NCBI GenBank assembly: GCA_963734595.1
Contig: CAVTHV010000037.1
Location: 768,472 to 832,471, forward strand
Direction of reading: 5' to 3'
Source: CAKKQX01 sp963734595
Lineage (GTDB): Bacteria; Pseudomonadota; Gammaproteobacteria; Burkholderiales; SG8-41
DNA length: 64,000 bases
Shown one piece after another: positions 37,172 to 46,815 of the stretch. Under the pieces are notes generated by a model. It was not told the DNA's origin. It saw nothing but the letters and a program-made list of their open reading frames with translations, and searched no databases. Every line of letters starts with the position of its first letter. The stretch's first letter is position 1. The position numbers and the translations under genes are program-made.

Positions 37172-37939
37172 ATGAAACTCGTCATTCTCGCCGGCGGGCT
37201 CGGCACCCGCATCAGCGAGGAATCCTACCTGAAGCCCAAGCCCATGATCGAGATCGGCGGCAAGCCGATCATCTGGCACATCATGAAAATCTATTCGGCG
37301 CACGGCATCAACGATTTCATCGTTTGCCTGGGCTACAAGGGCTACGTGGTCAAGGAGTATTTCGCCAATTACTTCCTGCACATGTCGGATGTGACGATAG
37401 ACATGTCCGACAACAGCATGCAGGTCCATCAAAAAAGTGCCGAGCCGTGGCGGGTGACTCTCGTCGACACCGGCGAGGCAACCCAGACCGGCGGCCGGCT
37501 CAAGCGGGTGGCACATTACCTCGGCGGGGAAGATTTCTGCTTTACCTACGGCGACGGCGTGGCGGATGTGAATATCCGCGAGCTGGTTGCGGTTCATAAG
37601 TCAAAAAAGGCCAAGGCCACCCTTACCGCAGTCCAGCCGCCGGGGCGTTTCGGCGCCCTGGTCCTGGACGATGCGTTCATCACCAGTTTTCAGGAAAAAC
37701 CCAAGGGGGACGGCGGCTGGATCAATGGCGGGTTCTTCGTGCTTTCTCCCGACGTGATTGAATATATCGATGGTGACGACACTGTCTGGGAGCGCGAACC
37801 GCTGGAGCGCCTCGCGCGCGACCGGCAACTCGCTGCTTATTTCCACCGCGGTTTCTGGCAGCCCATGGATACGCTGCGCGACAAAAATCATCTTGAGGAA
37901 CTCTGGGCCCGCGGTAATGCGCCCTGGAAAGCATGGTGA
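37172..37939 (+). CDS. rfbF: Glucose-1-phosphate cytidylyltransferase
   Basis: A 255-residue nucleotidyltransferase starting at the ATG at 37172; an in-frame GTG 9 bp upstream is an alternative. MKLVILAGGLGTRISEESYL then KPKPMIEIGGKPIIWHIM is the diagnostic start of RfbF/DdhA. FTYGDGVADVNIRELV, WINGGFFVLSPDVIEYI and GFWQPMDTLRDKNHLEELW also match. It makes CDP-glucose from glucose-1-phosphate and CTP, the first step of CDP-6-deoxysugar synthesis. It overlaps rfbG by 7 bp. The frame is intact. Confidence 0.95.
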   Translation: MKLVILAGGLGTRISEESYLKPKPMIEIGGKPIIWHIMKIYSAHGINDFIVCLGYKGYVVKEYFANYFLHMSDVTIDMSDNSMQVHQKSAEPWRVTLVDTGEATQTGGRLKRVAHYLGGEDFCFTYGDGVADVNIRELVAVHKSKKAKATLTAVQPPGRFGALVLDDAFITSFQEKPKGDGGWINGGFFVLSPDVIEYIDGDDTVWEREPLERLARDRQLAAYFHRGFWQPMDTLRDKNHLEELWARGNAPWKAW

Positions 37940-39008
37940 TCAGGCGTGATTTCTGGGCCGGCAAGAGGGTTCTTGTCACCGGCCATACCGGATTCAAAGG
38001 GAGCTGGCTTACCCTCTGGCTGAGAGCGCTGGGGGCCAACGTGTCGCGGCTATGCCCTCGAGCCGCCGACCGATCCATCGCTGTGGCGGCAACTCGGCAT
38101 GGAGGGCGAGATCGGCAGCCACGTTGCCGACGTCCGCGATTTCCCGGCGCTGGCGCAGGTGTTCGCGCAGGCGCGGCCCGAGGTCGTGTTTCACCTCGCC
38201 GCACAGTCCCTGGTTCGCCCCTCTTACCAGGATCCGGTGGCCACTTACGCAACCAACGTCATGGGCACCGTCCATTTGCTGGAGGCCGTTCGCAAAACAC
38301 CGGGCGTGCGCGTGACGGTGAACGTCACCAGCGACAAGTGCTATGAAAACCGCGAATGGGCTCGCGGCTATCGCGAAGACGATGCGATGGGCGGCCGGGA
38401 CCCGTATAGCAGCAGCAAGGGCTGCGCAGAACTGGTTACGGCGGCGTATCGCAATTCATTTTTTTCCAAGGAGGCGGACAGTACCGCGCTGGCTTCGGTG
38501 CGCGCCGGCAACGTTATTGGAGGCGGCGACTGGGCCGCGGACCGGTCTGGTGCCGGATTTCGTGCGCGCGACGCGACAAGGTCTACCAGTCCGGATCCGC
38601 AATCCCAAGGCTACCCGCCCGTGGCAGCATGTGCTGGAGCCACTGTACGGCTATCTGTCGCTCGCAGAGCGGCTGTGGGAGGAAGGCACCGAGTACGCGG
38701 GGGGCTGGAACTTCGGACCTGCCGACGAAGGCGCTGTGCCGGTACAGAAAGTGATTTCAACACTGGTATCGCTGTGGGGCGCGCCGGCGAGCTGGGCTGC
38801 AGATCCTGGTCCGCACCCGCATGAGGCCCATTATCTCAAGCTGGACAGTTCTAAATCGCGAAGCCGGCTACGCTGGAAGCCGCGCCTCGATCTGCAGACC
38901 GCGCTGGCCTGGACTGTAGAGTGGTACAAGGGCGCGACAGATGCTGCGCACGCACGGGCTTTATGCCTGAAACAGATTGAGTCCTACGAGGAGCTTGTCC
39001 GTCGATGA
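37933..39008 (+). CDS. rfbG: CDP-glucose 4,6-dehydratase, two frameshifts
   Basis: About 357 residues, normal for RfbG. It opens with FWAGKRVLVTGHTGFKGSWL (NAD-binding). After a break near 38044 (one extra base) the frame gives RGYALEPPTDPSLWRQLGM and VVFHLAAQSLVRPSYQDPV, then the active site YSSSK in GRDPYSSSKGCAEL. A second break near 38549 (one extra base) joins DR to LVPDFVRATRQGLPVRIRNP, followed by KATRPWQHVLEPLYGYL. It makes CDP-4-keto-6-deoxyglucose. It overlaps rfbF and the next methyltransferase gene, so the operon is tightly coupled. Confidence 0.9.
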
Positions 39009-40243
39009 CGCAACACCGTCAATGCCGCTTTTGCGGTTCCCCGCTGTCGCTGTCATTCGCCGATCTGGGCATGTCGCCGCTGTCGAACGCCTACCTGAAG
39101 CCCGAGCAACTCGGCAAAATGGAACCGTTCTACCCGCTGCATGCCTGGGTGTGCGAGTCCTGCTTTCTCGTGCAACTGGAGGAGTTCGAAAGCCCCGAAC
39201 ACATTTTCAGCGACTACGCCTACTTTTCGTCCTTTTCCGATTCCTGGCTCGATCACGCCCGGCAGTTCACCGATCAGGTTGCCAAACGGTTTGCGCTCGA
39301 CGCATCGAGCTTCGTGGTCGAGATCGCGAGCAATGACGGCTACCTGCTGCAGTATTTCGTCGCGCGCGGCGTGCCCGTTCTCGGCATCGAGCCGGCGGCC
39401 AATGTCGCGGTAGAGGCCGAACGCAAGGGCGTGCCGACGCTGGTCAAGTTTTTCGGCACCCAGACGGCGCTCGATCTCAAGGCGGCGGGCAAGCAGGTCG
39501 ATCTGCTTATCGGCAACAACGTGTTGGCGCACGTTCCCGGACTCAACGATTTTGTCGCGGGGATGAAAATTCTGCTCAAACCGGGTGGCGTGGTCAGCAT
39601 GGAGTTCCCGCATCTGCTGCGGCTGATGGATGAAAACCAGTTCGATACCATTTACCACGAACACTTTTCGTACTTCTCGTTCCTGGTGGCCGAACGGGTG
39701 TTCGCAAAACATGGGCTGACCATTTTTGATGTCGAGGAAATTCCCACTCATGGCGGTTCGCTGAGGATCTTCGCAAAACATGCCTCGAACAGCGCATTGC
39801 CGGTCGACGAACGGGTTTCCGCTTTGCGGCGGCGCGAGCAGGCGGCAGGCCTGGACCGTGTCGACACCTACCGCGCATTCGCGGAAAAAGTGAAAGCCAC
39901 CAAGCGATCGCTATTGCGTTTCCTGATCGATGCACGCGAGGCTGGAAAGCAGGTCGTGGGTTACGGTGCGCCCGCCAAAGGCAACACGCTGCTCAATTAT
40001 TGCGGGGTTCGCACAGACCTGCTCGAGTACACGGTCGATCGCAGTCCGCATAAACAGGGCCATTTCCTGCCCGGCATCCGTATCCCGGTGTATGCGCCAG
40101 ACAAAATCCGCGAGACGCGGCCTGACTACGTGCTGATCCTGCCGTGGAACCTCAAGAACGAAATCGTGGAACAGATGGCCGAGGTGCGCAGCTGGGGCGG
40201 GAAGTTCGTGGTGCCGATTCCCGAGGTGAGGGTTCTTGATTGA
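39005..40243 (+). CDS. NDP-hexose C-methyltransferase (TylC3-like, zinc-binding)
   Basis: A 412-residue SAM-dependent methyltransferase. The N-terminus has two zinc-binding pairs, C7/C10 and C50/C53. The SAM-binding motif is FVVEIASNDGYLLQYF near residue 103, and the catalytic region contains DTIYHEHFSYFSFL with the HEH motif of sugar C-methyltransferases. The C-terminal third (VGYGAPAKGNTLLNYCGVR and RSPHKQGHFLPGIRIPVY) is the Methyltransf_14 domain. Relatives such as TylC3 methylate C3 of 4-keto-6-deoxysugars. Its place directly after CDP-glucose dehydratase suggests a branched CDP-sugar. The frame is intact and overlaps both neighbours. Confidence 0.9.
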   Translation: MTQHRQCRFCGSPLSLSFADLGMSPLSNAYLKPEQLGKMEPFYPLHAWVCESCFLVQLEEFESPEHIFSDYAYFSSFSDSWLDHARQFTDQVAKRFALDASSFVVEIASNDGYLLQYFVARGVPVLGIEPAANVAVEAERKGVPTLVKFFGTQTALDLKAAGKQVDLLIGNNVLAHVPGLNDFVAGMKILLKPGGVVSMEFPHLLRLMDENQFDTIYHEHFSYFSFLVAERVFAKHGLTIFDVEEIPTHGGSLRIFAKHASNSALPVDERVSALRRREQAAGLDRVDTYRAFAEKVKATKRSLLRFLIDAREAGKQVVGYGAPAKGNTLLNYCGVRTDLLEYTVDRSPHKQGHFLPGIRIPVYAPDKIRETRPDYVLILPWNLKNEIVEQMAEVRSWGGKFVVPIPEVRVLD

Positions 40244-40779
40244 AATTCACGCCCGTCTCCATCGAGGGAGCATTCATCGTCGAGCTGGAACCGCTCGGGG
40301 ATGATCGCGGGTTTTTTGCGCGGTCTTTTTGCCAGGAAGAGTTCAAGCGGCAGGGGATCGACCCGCTGGTCGCCCAGTGCAATATATCGTTCAACCAGCA
40401 CCGCGGCACGCTGCGCGGATTGCATTATCAGGTGAAGCCGCACGAAGAAGCAAAGCTCGTGCGCTGCACGCAAGGCGCGATCTGGGACGTGATCGTCGAT
40501 TTGCGGGAAAATTCGCCGACGCGGTACCGCTGGTTCGCGGTCGAGCTTACGGCAGAAAACCGCCGGGCGCTGTATGTCCCGCGCGGGCTCGCGCACGGCT
40601 TCCAGACCCTTTCTGACAATAGCGAAGTGTTCTACCAGATGTCCGAGTTTTATCACCCCGAATCCGCGCGCGGCGTGCGGTGGGACGATCCTGTGATCGG
40701 CATAACCTGGCCTCTCGATAATCCGGTGCTTTCGCCGCGCGACAAATCCTACCCGCTGCTCGAGCGCGAAACTTCATGA
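40240..40779 (+). CDS. dTDP-4-dehydrorhamnose 3,5-epimerase family protein
   Basis: A 179-residue cupin-fold epimerase with a TTG start that overlaps the previous stop. FTPVSIEGAFIVELEPLGDD, GFFARSFCQEEF, H62 in GTLRGLHYQVKPHEEAKLVR and FQTLSDNSEVFYQMSEFYHP fit RfbC. The catalytic His and the later Tyr region are present. The usual dTDP-glucose genes (rfbA, rfbB) are absent here, so the substrate is more likely the CDP-linked, C-methylated 4-keto sugar. The frame is intact. Confidence 0.9.
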   Translation: MKFTPVSIEGAFIVELEPLGDDRGFFARSFCQEEFKRQGIDPLVAQCNISFNQHRGTLRGLHYQVKPHEEAKLVRCTQGAIWDVIVDLRENSPTRYRWFAVELTAENRRALYVPRGLAHGFQTLSDNSEVFYQMSEFYHPESARGVRWDDPVIGITWPLDNPVLSPRDKSYPLLERETS

Positions 40780-41651
40780 AACTCCTGCTGATCGGCGCGA
40801 CCGGGCAGTTGGGCGGTGACCTGCTGCGCAACAATACAAAGCATGAAATTCACGCCCCCGGACGCGATGAGCTCGATCTCGCGCGTCCCGACCAGGCTGC
40901 CGCCGTCATCCGGCAGCAAAAGCCCGATGTGATCCTCAACTGCGCGGCATTTCACAATGTGCCGTTATGCGAGGAGCGACCGGACCAGGCCTTCCTGATC
41001 AATTGCGTTGCCGTCCGCAATCTTGCCGCGCTTGCCGCGGAAATCGGGGCCTGGTTTGTGACGTTCAGCAGCGATTATGTGTTTGGCGGCGACGGCAAGC
41101 GCACGCCGTATCTCGAGGAAGACCGGGCCGCGCCGGTGCAGATGTACGGCATTACACGGCTGGCCGGCGAACATGCGGCCCTGGCCGTGGCGCCCCGGCG
41201 TTCCGTTGTCATCCGCACCTGCGGTCTTTATGGCCGCTCGGGCGCCCGTTCCAAGGGCGGCAATTTCGTCGATGGGCGGGTGGCCGATGCCCGTGCCGGA
41301 CGACGCATCGAGATGGCTTGCGAACAGATCGTGGGGCCGACTTCGACGGATGATCTCAGCCGCGCCGTGCTTGAACTGATCGAGCATCCGCAATTGGCAC
41401 CGGGCATCTATCATCTGGTCAACGAGGGCGCCTGCTCCTGGTACGAGTTTACGTGCGCAATCGTGGAGATTCTCGGAGCCGCCACGCAGGTGGCCCCGGT
41501 TGATCGTGGTGGGATTACCGGAAACATGCGCCGGCCGTTGTATTCGGTGCTTGCCAATACGCGCGCCCGCTCGCTGGGCATCACTTTGCGTCCGTGGCGC
41601 GAGGCGCTGAGGGAATACCTCGAATATAAATACCCGATTGATACAAATTGA
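40776..41651 (+). CDS. dTDP-4-dehydrorhamnose reductase family SDR (RfbD-like)
   Basis: A 291-residue SDR starting MKLLLIGATGQLGGDLLRNN. DVILNCAAFHNVPLCEERPD and FVTFSSDYVFGGDGKRTPYL are RfbD hallmarks, and the active-site YxxxK is replaced by YGITRLAGEH, with arginine in place of the usual lysine in the YGxxKxxGE pattern. That change may alter activity and deserves checking. It would reduce the 4-keto group in the last step of the CDP-deoxysugar route. It overlaps the epimerase gene by 4 bp and ends the operon block. The frame is intact. Confidence 0.88.
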   Translation: MKLLLIGATGQLGGDLLRNNTKHEIHAPGRDELDLARPDQAAAVIRQQKPDVILNCAAFHNVPLCEERPDQAFLINCVAVRNLAALAAEIGAWFVTFSSDYVFGGDGKRTPYLEEDRAAPVQMYGITRLAGEHAALAVAPRRSVVIRTCGLYGRSGARSKGGNFVDGRVADARAGRRIEMACEQIVGPTSTDDLSRAVLELIEHPQLAPGIYHLVNEGACSWYEFTCAIVEILGAATQVAPVDRGGITGNMRRPLYSVLANTRARSLGITLRPWREALREYLEYKYPIDTN

Positions 41652-41695
41652 AGTGTTGATTATCAACGCATGAACAAGGGTATTCCCTGACTACC

Positions 41696-43030
41696 ATGCT
41701 TCGCAATTTGAAACGATGGACGCTCAATGCCAGGGTAGTTCGCGCCGCGGCTCGCGGTTTGACGAGCCTCTTTCGCAGCCGAGAGGAAAGCGAAGGGGCT
41801 GGTTGCTCCGACACGATCGGTCTCCGCAAGCCGGGGGAGATTACGGCATTACGGTCCCCAGGCGCATCAAGCCCCAAAGATTCCCCGGGATTCAATCAAG
41901 ACGCAAAGGTGGAACAAACTCTCAGAGAAATGGTTGTTGAGGTGGAGAACGGATCAGCGCTCCACAGACCATCGCGGTTTTGGCAGGATCTCAACGAGAT
42001 CAACCGCACGATGCTCGGCAAGCATGGTCTTGAAAACTTCAAGCGCACCGTGGCGCAGAATTATTTCAACTGGATGGTGATCAGCGAAAAGGATCCACAG
42101 TACATCTCTGCGAGAAAGCTTTGCCCCGATGTCCGCCGCCTGAAGGCCGAATTGGTTCTTGAAAAGCCCGATCTGCTCCGCACAGTAGTGGGTCTGGAAG
42201 AGAGGGCGGATGCTCCCGACCTCGATATCCATAAACAGTGGCCGGTAGAAGATTTCCCGAAGGCGATGTTGGGGAAGATCGGCGATCCCGAGCTGGAGGT
42301 CTACAAGCTGTTCGTTGGGATGCTCTGGGATTATGCGGTCAAACAGGACTGGTCCGGAATAGAAAAGCGGGTGGTTGAGCCGCTGCCCGGAAACCCCATC
42401 AGGTTGTTTCTGCGCGACAAGCTGATTTCCCAGGACCTCGCAAATTCGATTCGCGAATACAATGCGATACTCAGTGACGCAAAGCAGCTTGCGTCATCGA
42501 AGAAGCGCGTTGCTGAACTCGGTGCGGGTTACGGCCGCCTGGCCCACGTTTTTCTTTCAGACGAACATACCCAATACTTTGTATTCGATATTCCCCCCGC
42601 GCTTTATGTGTCGCAATGGTACCTGGGTGCCGTACATCCCGATAAAAAAATCTTCCGGTTCCGGCATTTTGAGAAGATCGAAGACGTTATCGACGAGTTG
42701 GTGGCGTGCGACATGGCGTTCTTTACGCCCAACCAAATCGAGCTTTTCCCCGAAGGGTTTTTCGATATTTTCATCAGCATCAGTACTTTGCCTGAGATGA
42801 CCAGGGAGCAGATAGACAACTACCTGCAGCAGGCTGAGCGCGTGACGGGCAGATATATTTATCTCAAGCAATGGCTGAACTGGGAAAATGCGCTTGATGG
42901 CCACCGCGTATCTCCCGATACCATCAAGTTGAGTGGAAGCTGGGCCCGGGTTTTTGACCGGACCGATGCTATTCAAACCGCCTTCTTTGAAAGGCTGTGG
43001 CGCCGGAAAATCCCGGGAGCGACACCTTGA
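41696..43030 (+). CDS. Putative sugar O-methyltransferase
   Basis: An intact 444-residue protein. A variable N-terminal third precedes a methyltransferase fold with the SAM motif KRVAELGAGYGRLAHVFLSD and the acidic FVFDIPPALYVSQWYLG loop. The later DIFISISTLPEMTREQIDNY and YIYLKQWLNWENALDG match the putative sugar O-methyltransferase family found in O-antigen clusters (NanM/TIGR04371 type). It probably caps or decorates the O-chain. Its base composition is lower in G+C than the preceding operon. Confidence 0.8.
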   Translation: MLRNLKRWTLNARVVRAAARGLTSLFRSREESEGAGCSDTIGLRKPGEITALRSPGASSPKDSPGFNQDAKVEQTLREMVVEVENGSALHRPSRFWQDLNEINRTMLGKHGLENFKRTVAQNYFNWMVISEKDPQYISARKLCPDVRRLKAELVLEKPDLLRTVVGLEERADAPDLDIHKQWPVEDFPKAMLGKIGDPELEVYKLFVGMLWDYAVKQDWSGIEKRVVEPLPGNPIRLFLRDKLISQDLANSIREYNAILSDAKQLASSKKRVAELGAGYGRLAHVFLSDEHTQYFVFDIPPALYVSQWYLGAVHPDKKIFRFRHFEKIEDVIDELVACDMAFFTPNQIELFPEGFFDIFISISTLPEMTREQIDNYLQQAERVTGRYIYLKQWLNWENALDGHRVSPDTIKLSGSWARVFDRTDAIQTAFFERLWRRKIPGATP

Positions 43031-43097
43031 TCCAGGTTCGAACCCGACAGCTGGTCTGCGGGCATGCGGCCCTGCCAGTGGATAAGGGGCGCAGTTG

Positions 43098-44323
43098 ATG
43101 TTTTCTGTTGTGATACCGACACATAATCGACTGGATTTGCTTGAGATCCGTCGAAACAGTGCTCAGGCAGGACCACGCCGGATTGGGAGCTCATAATTTT
43201 CGACAATGCGTCAACGGATGACATTGGCGGATGTGGTCGACAGGATCTCTGATCGAAGGATCCGGTATGAACGCTCGGATGAGTTCCTGCCGGTAACTGA
43301 CAGCTGGAACCGGGCGATTGATCTTGCATCTGGAAGCTATGTCACCCTGCTCGGAGACGACGACGGACTGACGCCGGGCTATTTCGAGAAGCTCAGCAAG
43401 ATTATCGATGAGTTCGGCTCGCCCGATGTGCTTTATTCCGCGATTTACCAATTTCTGCATCCGGGCGTTGCTCCCTGGGAGCGGCGCGGCTATGTCGCGG
43501 ACATCAAGAATGCTTTCTTCTTCGTCGGGCGGCAGCTTCCTTTCTTGCTCTCGAAGAGAAGCTCAGAAGGCGGTGCAAGGGTCGATAAGGTTGCGCCGGA
43601 ACTTTACGTTCAACATGCAGGCATTTTGTTTTCGCAGCGACTTTTTGCAAAGTCTCCGCAAGGATGGTCAGGTTTTCCGCTCTCCATTTCCGGATTACTA
43701 CCTGGCCAACATAGCGTTTGCCGAAAGCCCGGTCAGTCGTGGTCATTCCGCAGGCAATGGCGATCGCCGGTGTTTCCAAAGCGTCTTACGGCTACACATT
43801 GTTTAATGAACTTGAAGACAAGGGTGCCGAAATTTTGAACGCCAAACTGACTGCGGATCCTTTATATGCGGCGGTTGAAGAATTCTTGCTGCCGGGGCCT
43901 TCCTACAATACAAACTATGTTGTAACCATGGAACATGTTTTTGCAGATATGCGCAAGACTTTGTCCATAGCGGGGTTGCATTCGGGCGTTACCGAAGGCT
44001 GCAGATCTATGGTTATTGAGCTGCGAATGGCGGCAGCACGAAACGCTGCCCCAACCGGCGGCATGCTTTGGGCCAGACTAACTTTCGCCGAAAGATTTTG
44101 GACAATGGCGCTATCTGCGGTCATAAAGACCAGTCTATATCTTCGCGTATACAGAAGATTGATTAATCCCGTTCTCGACCGTGTGTTGGGGTTATATGCC
44201 TTTTCTCCACCCGCCAACATCATCAGACGGGGGGGGTATTCGCGATTGATGCAGGTTTTTTCAGCGCTTCAATCTGATGCGCTAAGTGACGACGACACCC
44301 GAAAAAAAATTGTTGCATCGTAA
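43098..44323 (+). CDS. Family 2 glycosyltransferase (paralogue A), five frameshifts
   Basis: Reconstructed product of about 406 residues. MFSVVIPTHNRLDLLE joins ESVETVLRQDHA, WELIIFDNASTDDIG and DVVDRISDRRIRYERSDEFL after one-base breaks near 43152, 43180 and 43224. The acceptor region WNRAIDLASGSYVTLLGDDD then WERRGYVADIKNAFFFVGRQ follows; more one-base breaks near 43553 and 43737 lead to NFTFNMQAFCFRSDFLQSLR and VVVIPQAMAIAGVSKASYGY. The C-terminal half has hydrophobic and basic helices. It is clearly homologous to the next gene. So many breaks with every motif intact argue for sequence errors, though a decaying gene cannot be excluded. Confidence 0.72.
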
Positions 44324-44400
44324 TATGAGAGCCATGAGCGAGACTCCCAGTGGGTTGCCAAAAAGGACTTCAGCAACCGCATTTCGGCGGGGCAGGCCGC

Positions 44401-44425
44401 CTATCTTCAACTCTGTTGAAGATAG
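44401..44425. other. Perfect hairpin in the 222-bp space between paralogous glycosyltransferases
   Basis: CTATCTTCAAC (44401-44411) and GTTGAAGATAG (44415-44425) form an 11-bp perfect stem with a TCT loop. No T run follows, so it is not a classical terminator. The surrounding 44324-44545 stretch has lower G+C and no recognisable gene, although an open frame crosses it. Confidence 0.5.
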
Positions 44426-44545
44426 TCAGAATCTGGAATTTGAAAATATGACTACAGGAGCGCGGGCGACAACATTAGAATTACTTGGGGTGACTATCTC
44501 GGAGCGGCGCTACCTAATCGGCTCTATTTACGGTTCTAATTTTCT

Positions 44546-45792
44546 ATGACCCCGCTCATTTCTAGTCAGGGCTGCAAGTTTTCGTTTACCTGATCCCTTC
44601 AAAAAACCGCCTGCAACTCCTGAAGTTTGCCGTTGACTCGATATTGCGACGCAAGAGTTCGATAATTTCGAGATCATCATTGCTGATAACGCTTCGGAGG
44701 AAGACTTCCGACTTGTCGATGAAATTCGCGATAAGCGCATTGTGTACCGGAGAGTGTCCGAACCAATTTCTGTTACTGAAAACTGGAACAGAGCGCTCGA
44801 GATGGCTACCGGTGAATACGTTCTGATGCTTGGCGACGATGACGCGCTTGTGCCAGGGTGCGTTAAGCGACTGGTCGAATTGATAAGCGCAGAGCACAAC
44901 CCCGATATTGTCTACATGGCGGCGTATCACTACTGTTACCCAAACGTGATGCCAAGCGCGAGTCGGGGCTATCTTGCTGATGTGCGCAACAGCGCGTTCT
45001 TCAAGGACAGAGAAGGCCCCTTTCTATTGCCGCTCGAACAAGCACAGGCGGTCGCCAGGGCGGCTGGTGACTTTCGGTATAAGTTCGGTTTCAACAGCCA
45101 ACATTTTTTGTTTCGCGCCGGTTTCTTGAAAAGTCTTTCGGCTATGGGAGGTATCTTTCAGGGTCCTTATCCGGACACCTTTGCTGCCGTAGTATCGTTT
45201 CTGAATGCGAAATCAATTGTGGCGGTACCTGAGCCGATGGTGATTATCGGAATATCGCCCAAGTCATTCGGATACTATTATTTTAATAACAAGCAAACTG
45301 AAGGTTACGAGTTTCTGGATAACGCCAAAGTGTCAGTGGAAGTTCGAGACACCTTGAGAGACGTTCTGCTGCCAGGTGACGGGAACAACACCAATTGGCT
45401 GATCGCCGTCGAGGTGGCTCGTCGAGCGCTTGCACCGGGTATCGCGCTGACTATAAATACCAAGCGCTATCGGATTTTTCAAATAATCGCTTTCCTGAAA
45501 AACATGTACTTCAACGGGGTTGCCCGACAAAGCGATATTGATAAATTCATTTCGATGTTGAGCAGGCCGGAGCGCTTGATATTTGCAGTGCTCCATGCGG
45601 GGGTAAGGGTTGGCCGATTGGGCGGCCGCAAATTTTCGAATCGGGTTTTTCAAGTGGTTGGGCGACCGCTTGAACAACTAGCTCTGGCCCGCGCAGGTAA
45701 CCATGATCGATATAGGAAACCACTCCAACATTGCCGATGCCTTCGATTGGCTGGCCCGAAATCGTGTTTTGGACCTTAAGGTCAAGGGTTAA
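44546..45792 (+). CDS. Family 2 glycosyltransferase (paralogue B), frameshifted
   Basis: About 415 residues. VYLIPSKNRLQLLKFAVDSI and FEIIIADNASEEDFRLVDEI open the GT-A domain; two net one-base losses near 44570 and 44653 separate them from the ATG at 44546. Then an unbroken stretch has WNRALEMATGEYVLMLGDDD, GYLADVRNSAFF, FNSQHFLFRAGFLKSLSAMG and PGDGNNTNWLIAVEVARRAL. A one-base gain near 45702 joins the end to MIDIGNHSNIADAFDWLARN, stopping at 45792. It is a tandem paralogue of the gene before it. Confidence 0.75.
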
Positions 45793-45896
45793 ATTGCCCG
45801 GTCAGACACTGTGTTCCATGAAAAGGTTGATTTCCGTAGCTCGCGATAATCATCGTTTATGAGCATGAAATATTCTTGTCGGTCCAGGGGCATTAA

Positions 45897-46811
45897 GTGG
45901 TCGAGATCGGTGTGATTCATTTGGTGCGCAAGAAAAACGGGATTGCGCCGTTTGAGAAATTTCTTGCCTCCTATCTTAAGTATTCCTCTGGAATTCATCA
46001 CGATCTGGTCTTGATTTTCAAAGGGTTCCAGCCCGGTCAAATTACCGAGGGATACGATCGCCTGTTGGCTGGAGTCCCTCACAAACGCTTATTTGTACGC
46101 GATACCGGTTTCGATTTGACATCGTATTTCGAGGCAATTAAATGTCTCGAATATCGTTACTTCTGTTTTTTGAATTCATTCAGCCGCATTTTGGCCGACG
46201 ATTGGCTCAGGAAATTACACCACTGGGTAACCGTCGAAGGCGTGGGGCTTGTTGGTGCAACAGGTTCGTACCAGAGTTTCACGACCAATCATCTTGAGCG
46301 AAACCACAGGTTGAGCACACTAGGGACTGCAACGCGTTTCCGGCAGAGAATCAAGCACGTGATAAGTGATATTAATGCAAGGCTTATTGCTCTACGCGCT
46401 GCATCTTGGGTGCTTGGCGGTCTGGGTTTGTGGGATCCTGCCCGGTACTTTCCCGCATTTCCCAATTATCATATCCGTACAAATGCTTTCATGGCATCTC
46501 GCCAGACACTCACTCAAATCCGAATCTGGCCGATGGTATTCAAGCTGTCGGCTTTTGTTTTTGAAAGTGGTAATGAGAGCCTGACAAATCAGATCATGCG
46601 CCTCGGTCTGCGGCCGCTGGTAGTCACGCAGACGGGTGAGGCTTTTGAAAAGGAACGATGGCATTTGTCAAATACGTTCCGCCAGGCTATGCAGGAGAAT
46701 CTTCTTGTTGCGGACAACCAGACCGATGCTTATGAGAAAAGTGATGTTGACGGTCGGATAGAGCTGTCACGACAAGCTTGGGGTCCTTTTGCACGGTCTT
46801 TTCAAGGTTGA
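45897..46811 (+). CDS. Hypothetical glycan-biosynthesis protein
   Basis: An intact 304-residue protein with a GTG start preceded by AGGGGCATTAA. I do not recognise a curated family with confidence. It resembles glycosyltransferase-like proteins of O-antigen clusters: VEIGVIHLVRKKNGIAPFEK, then HDLVLIFKGFQPGQ, and YRYFCFLNSFSRILADDWLR, where an acceptor-site FLNS motif replaces the DxD. It has no signal peptide and no membrane helices. Set between two family 2 glycosyltransferase genes, it is probably a glycosyltransferase of unknown specificity. Confidence 0.6.
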   Translation: MVEIGVIHLVRKKNGIAPFEKFLASYLKYSSGIHHDLVLIFKGFQPGQITEGYDRLLAGVPHKRLFVRDTGFDLTSYFEAIKCLEYRYFCFLNSFSRILADDWLRKLHHWVTVEGVGLVGATGSYQSFTTNHLERNHRLSTLGTATRFRQRIKHVISDINARLIALRAASWVLGGLGLWDPARYFPAFPNYHIRTNAFMASRQTLTQIRIWPMVFKLSAFVFESGNESLTNQIMRLGLRPLVVTQTGEAFEKERWHLSNTFRQAMQENLLVADNQTDAYEKSDVDGRIELSRQAWGPFARSFQG

Positions 46812-46815
46812 ATAT

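Noticed and set aside
44286..44549. 87-codon frame between the paralogous glycosyltransferases
   Set aside because: No family features; it starts inside the previous gene and likely results from the frame breaks around it.
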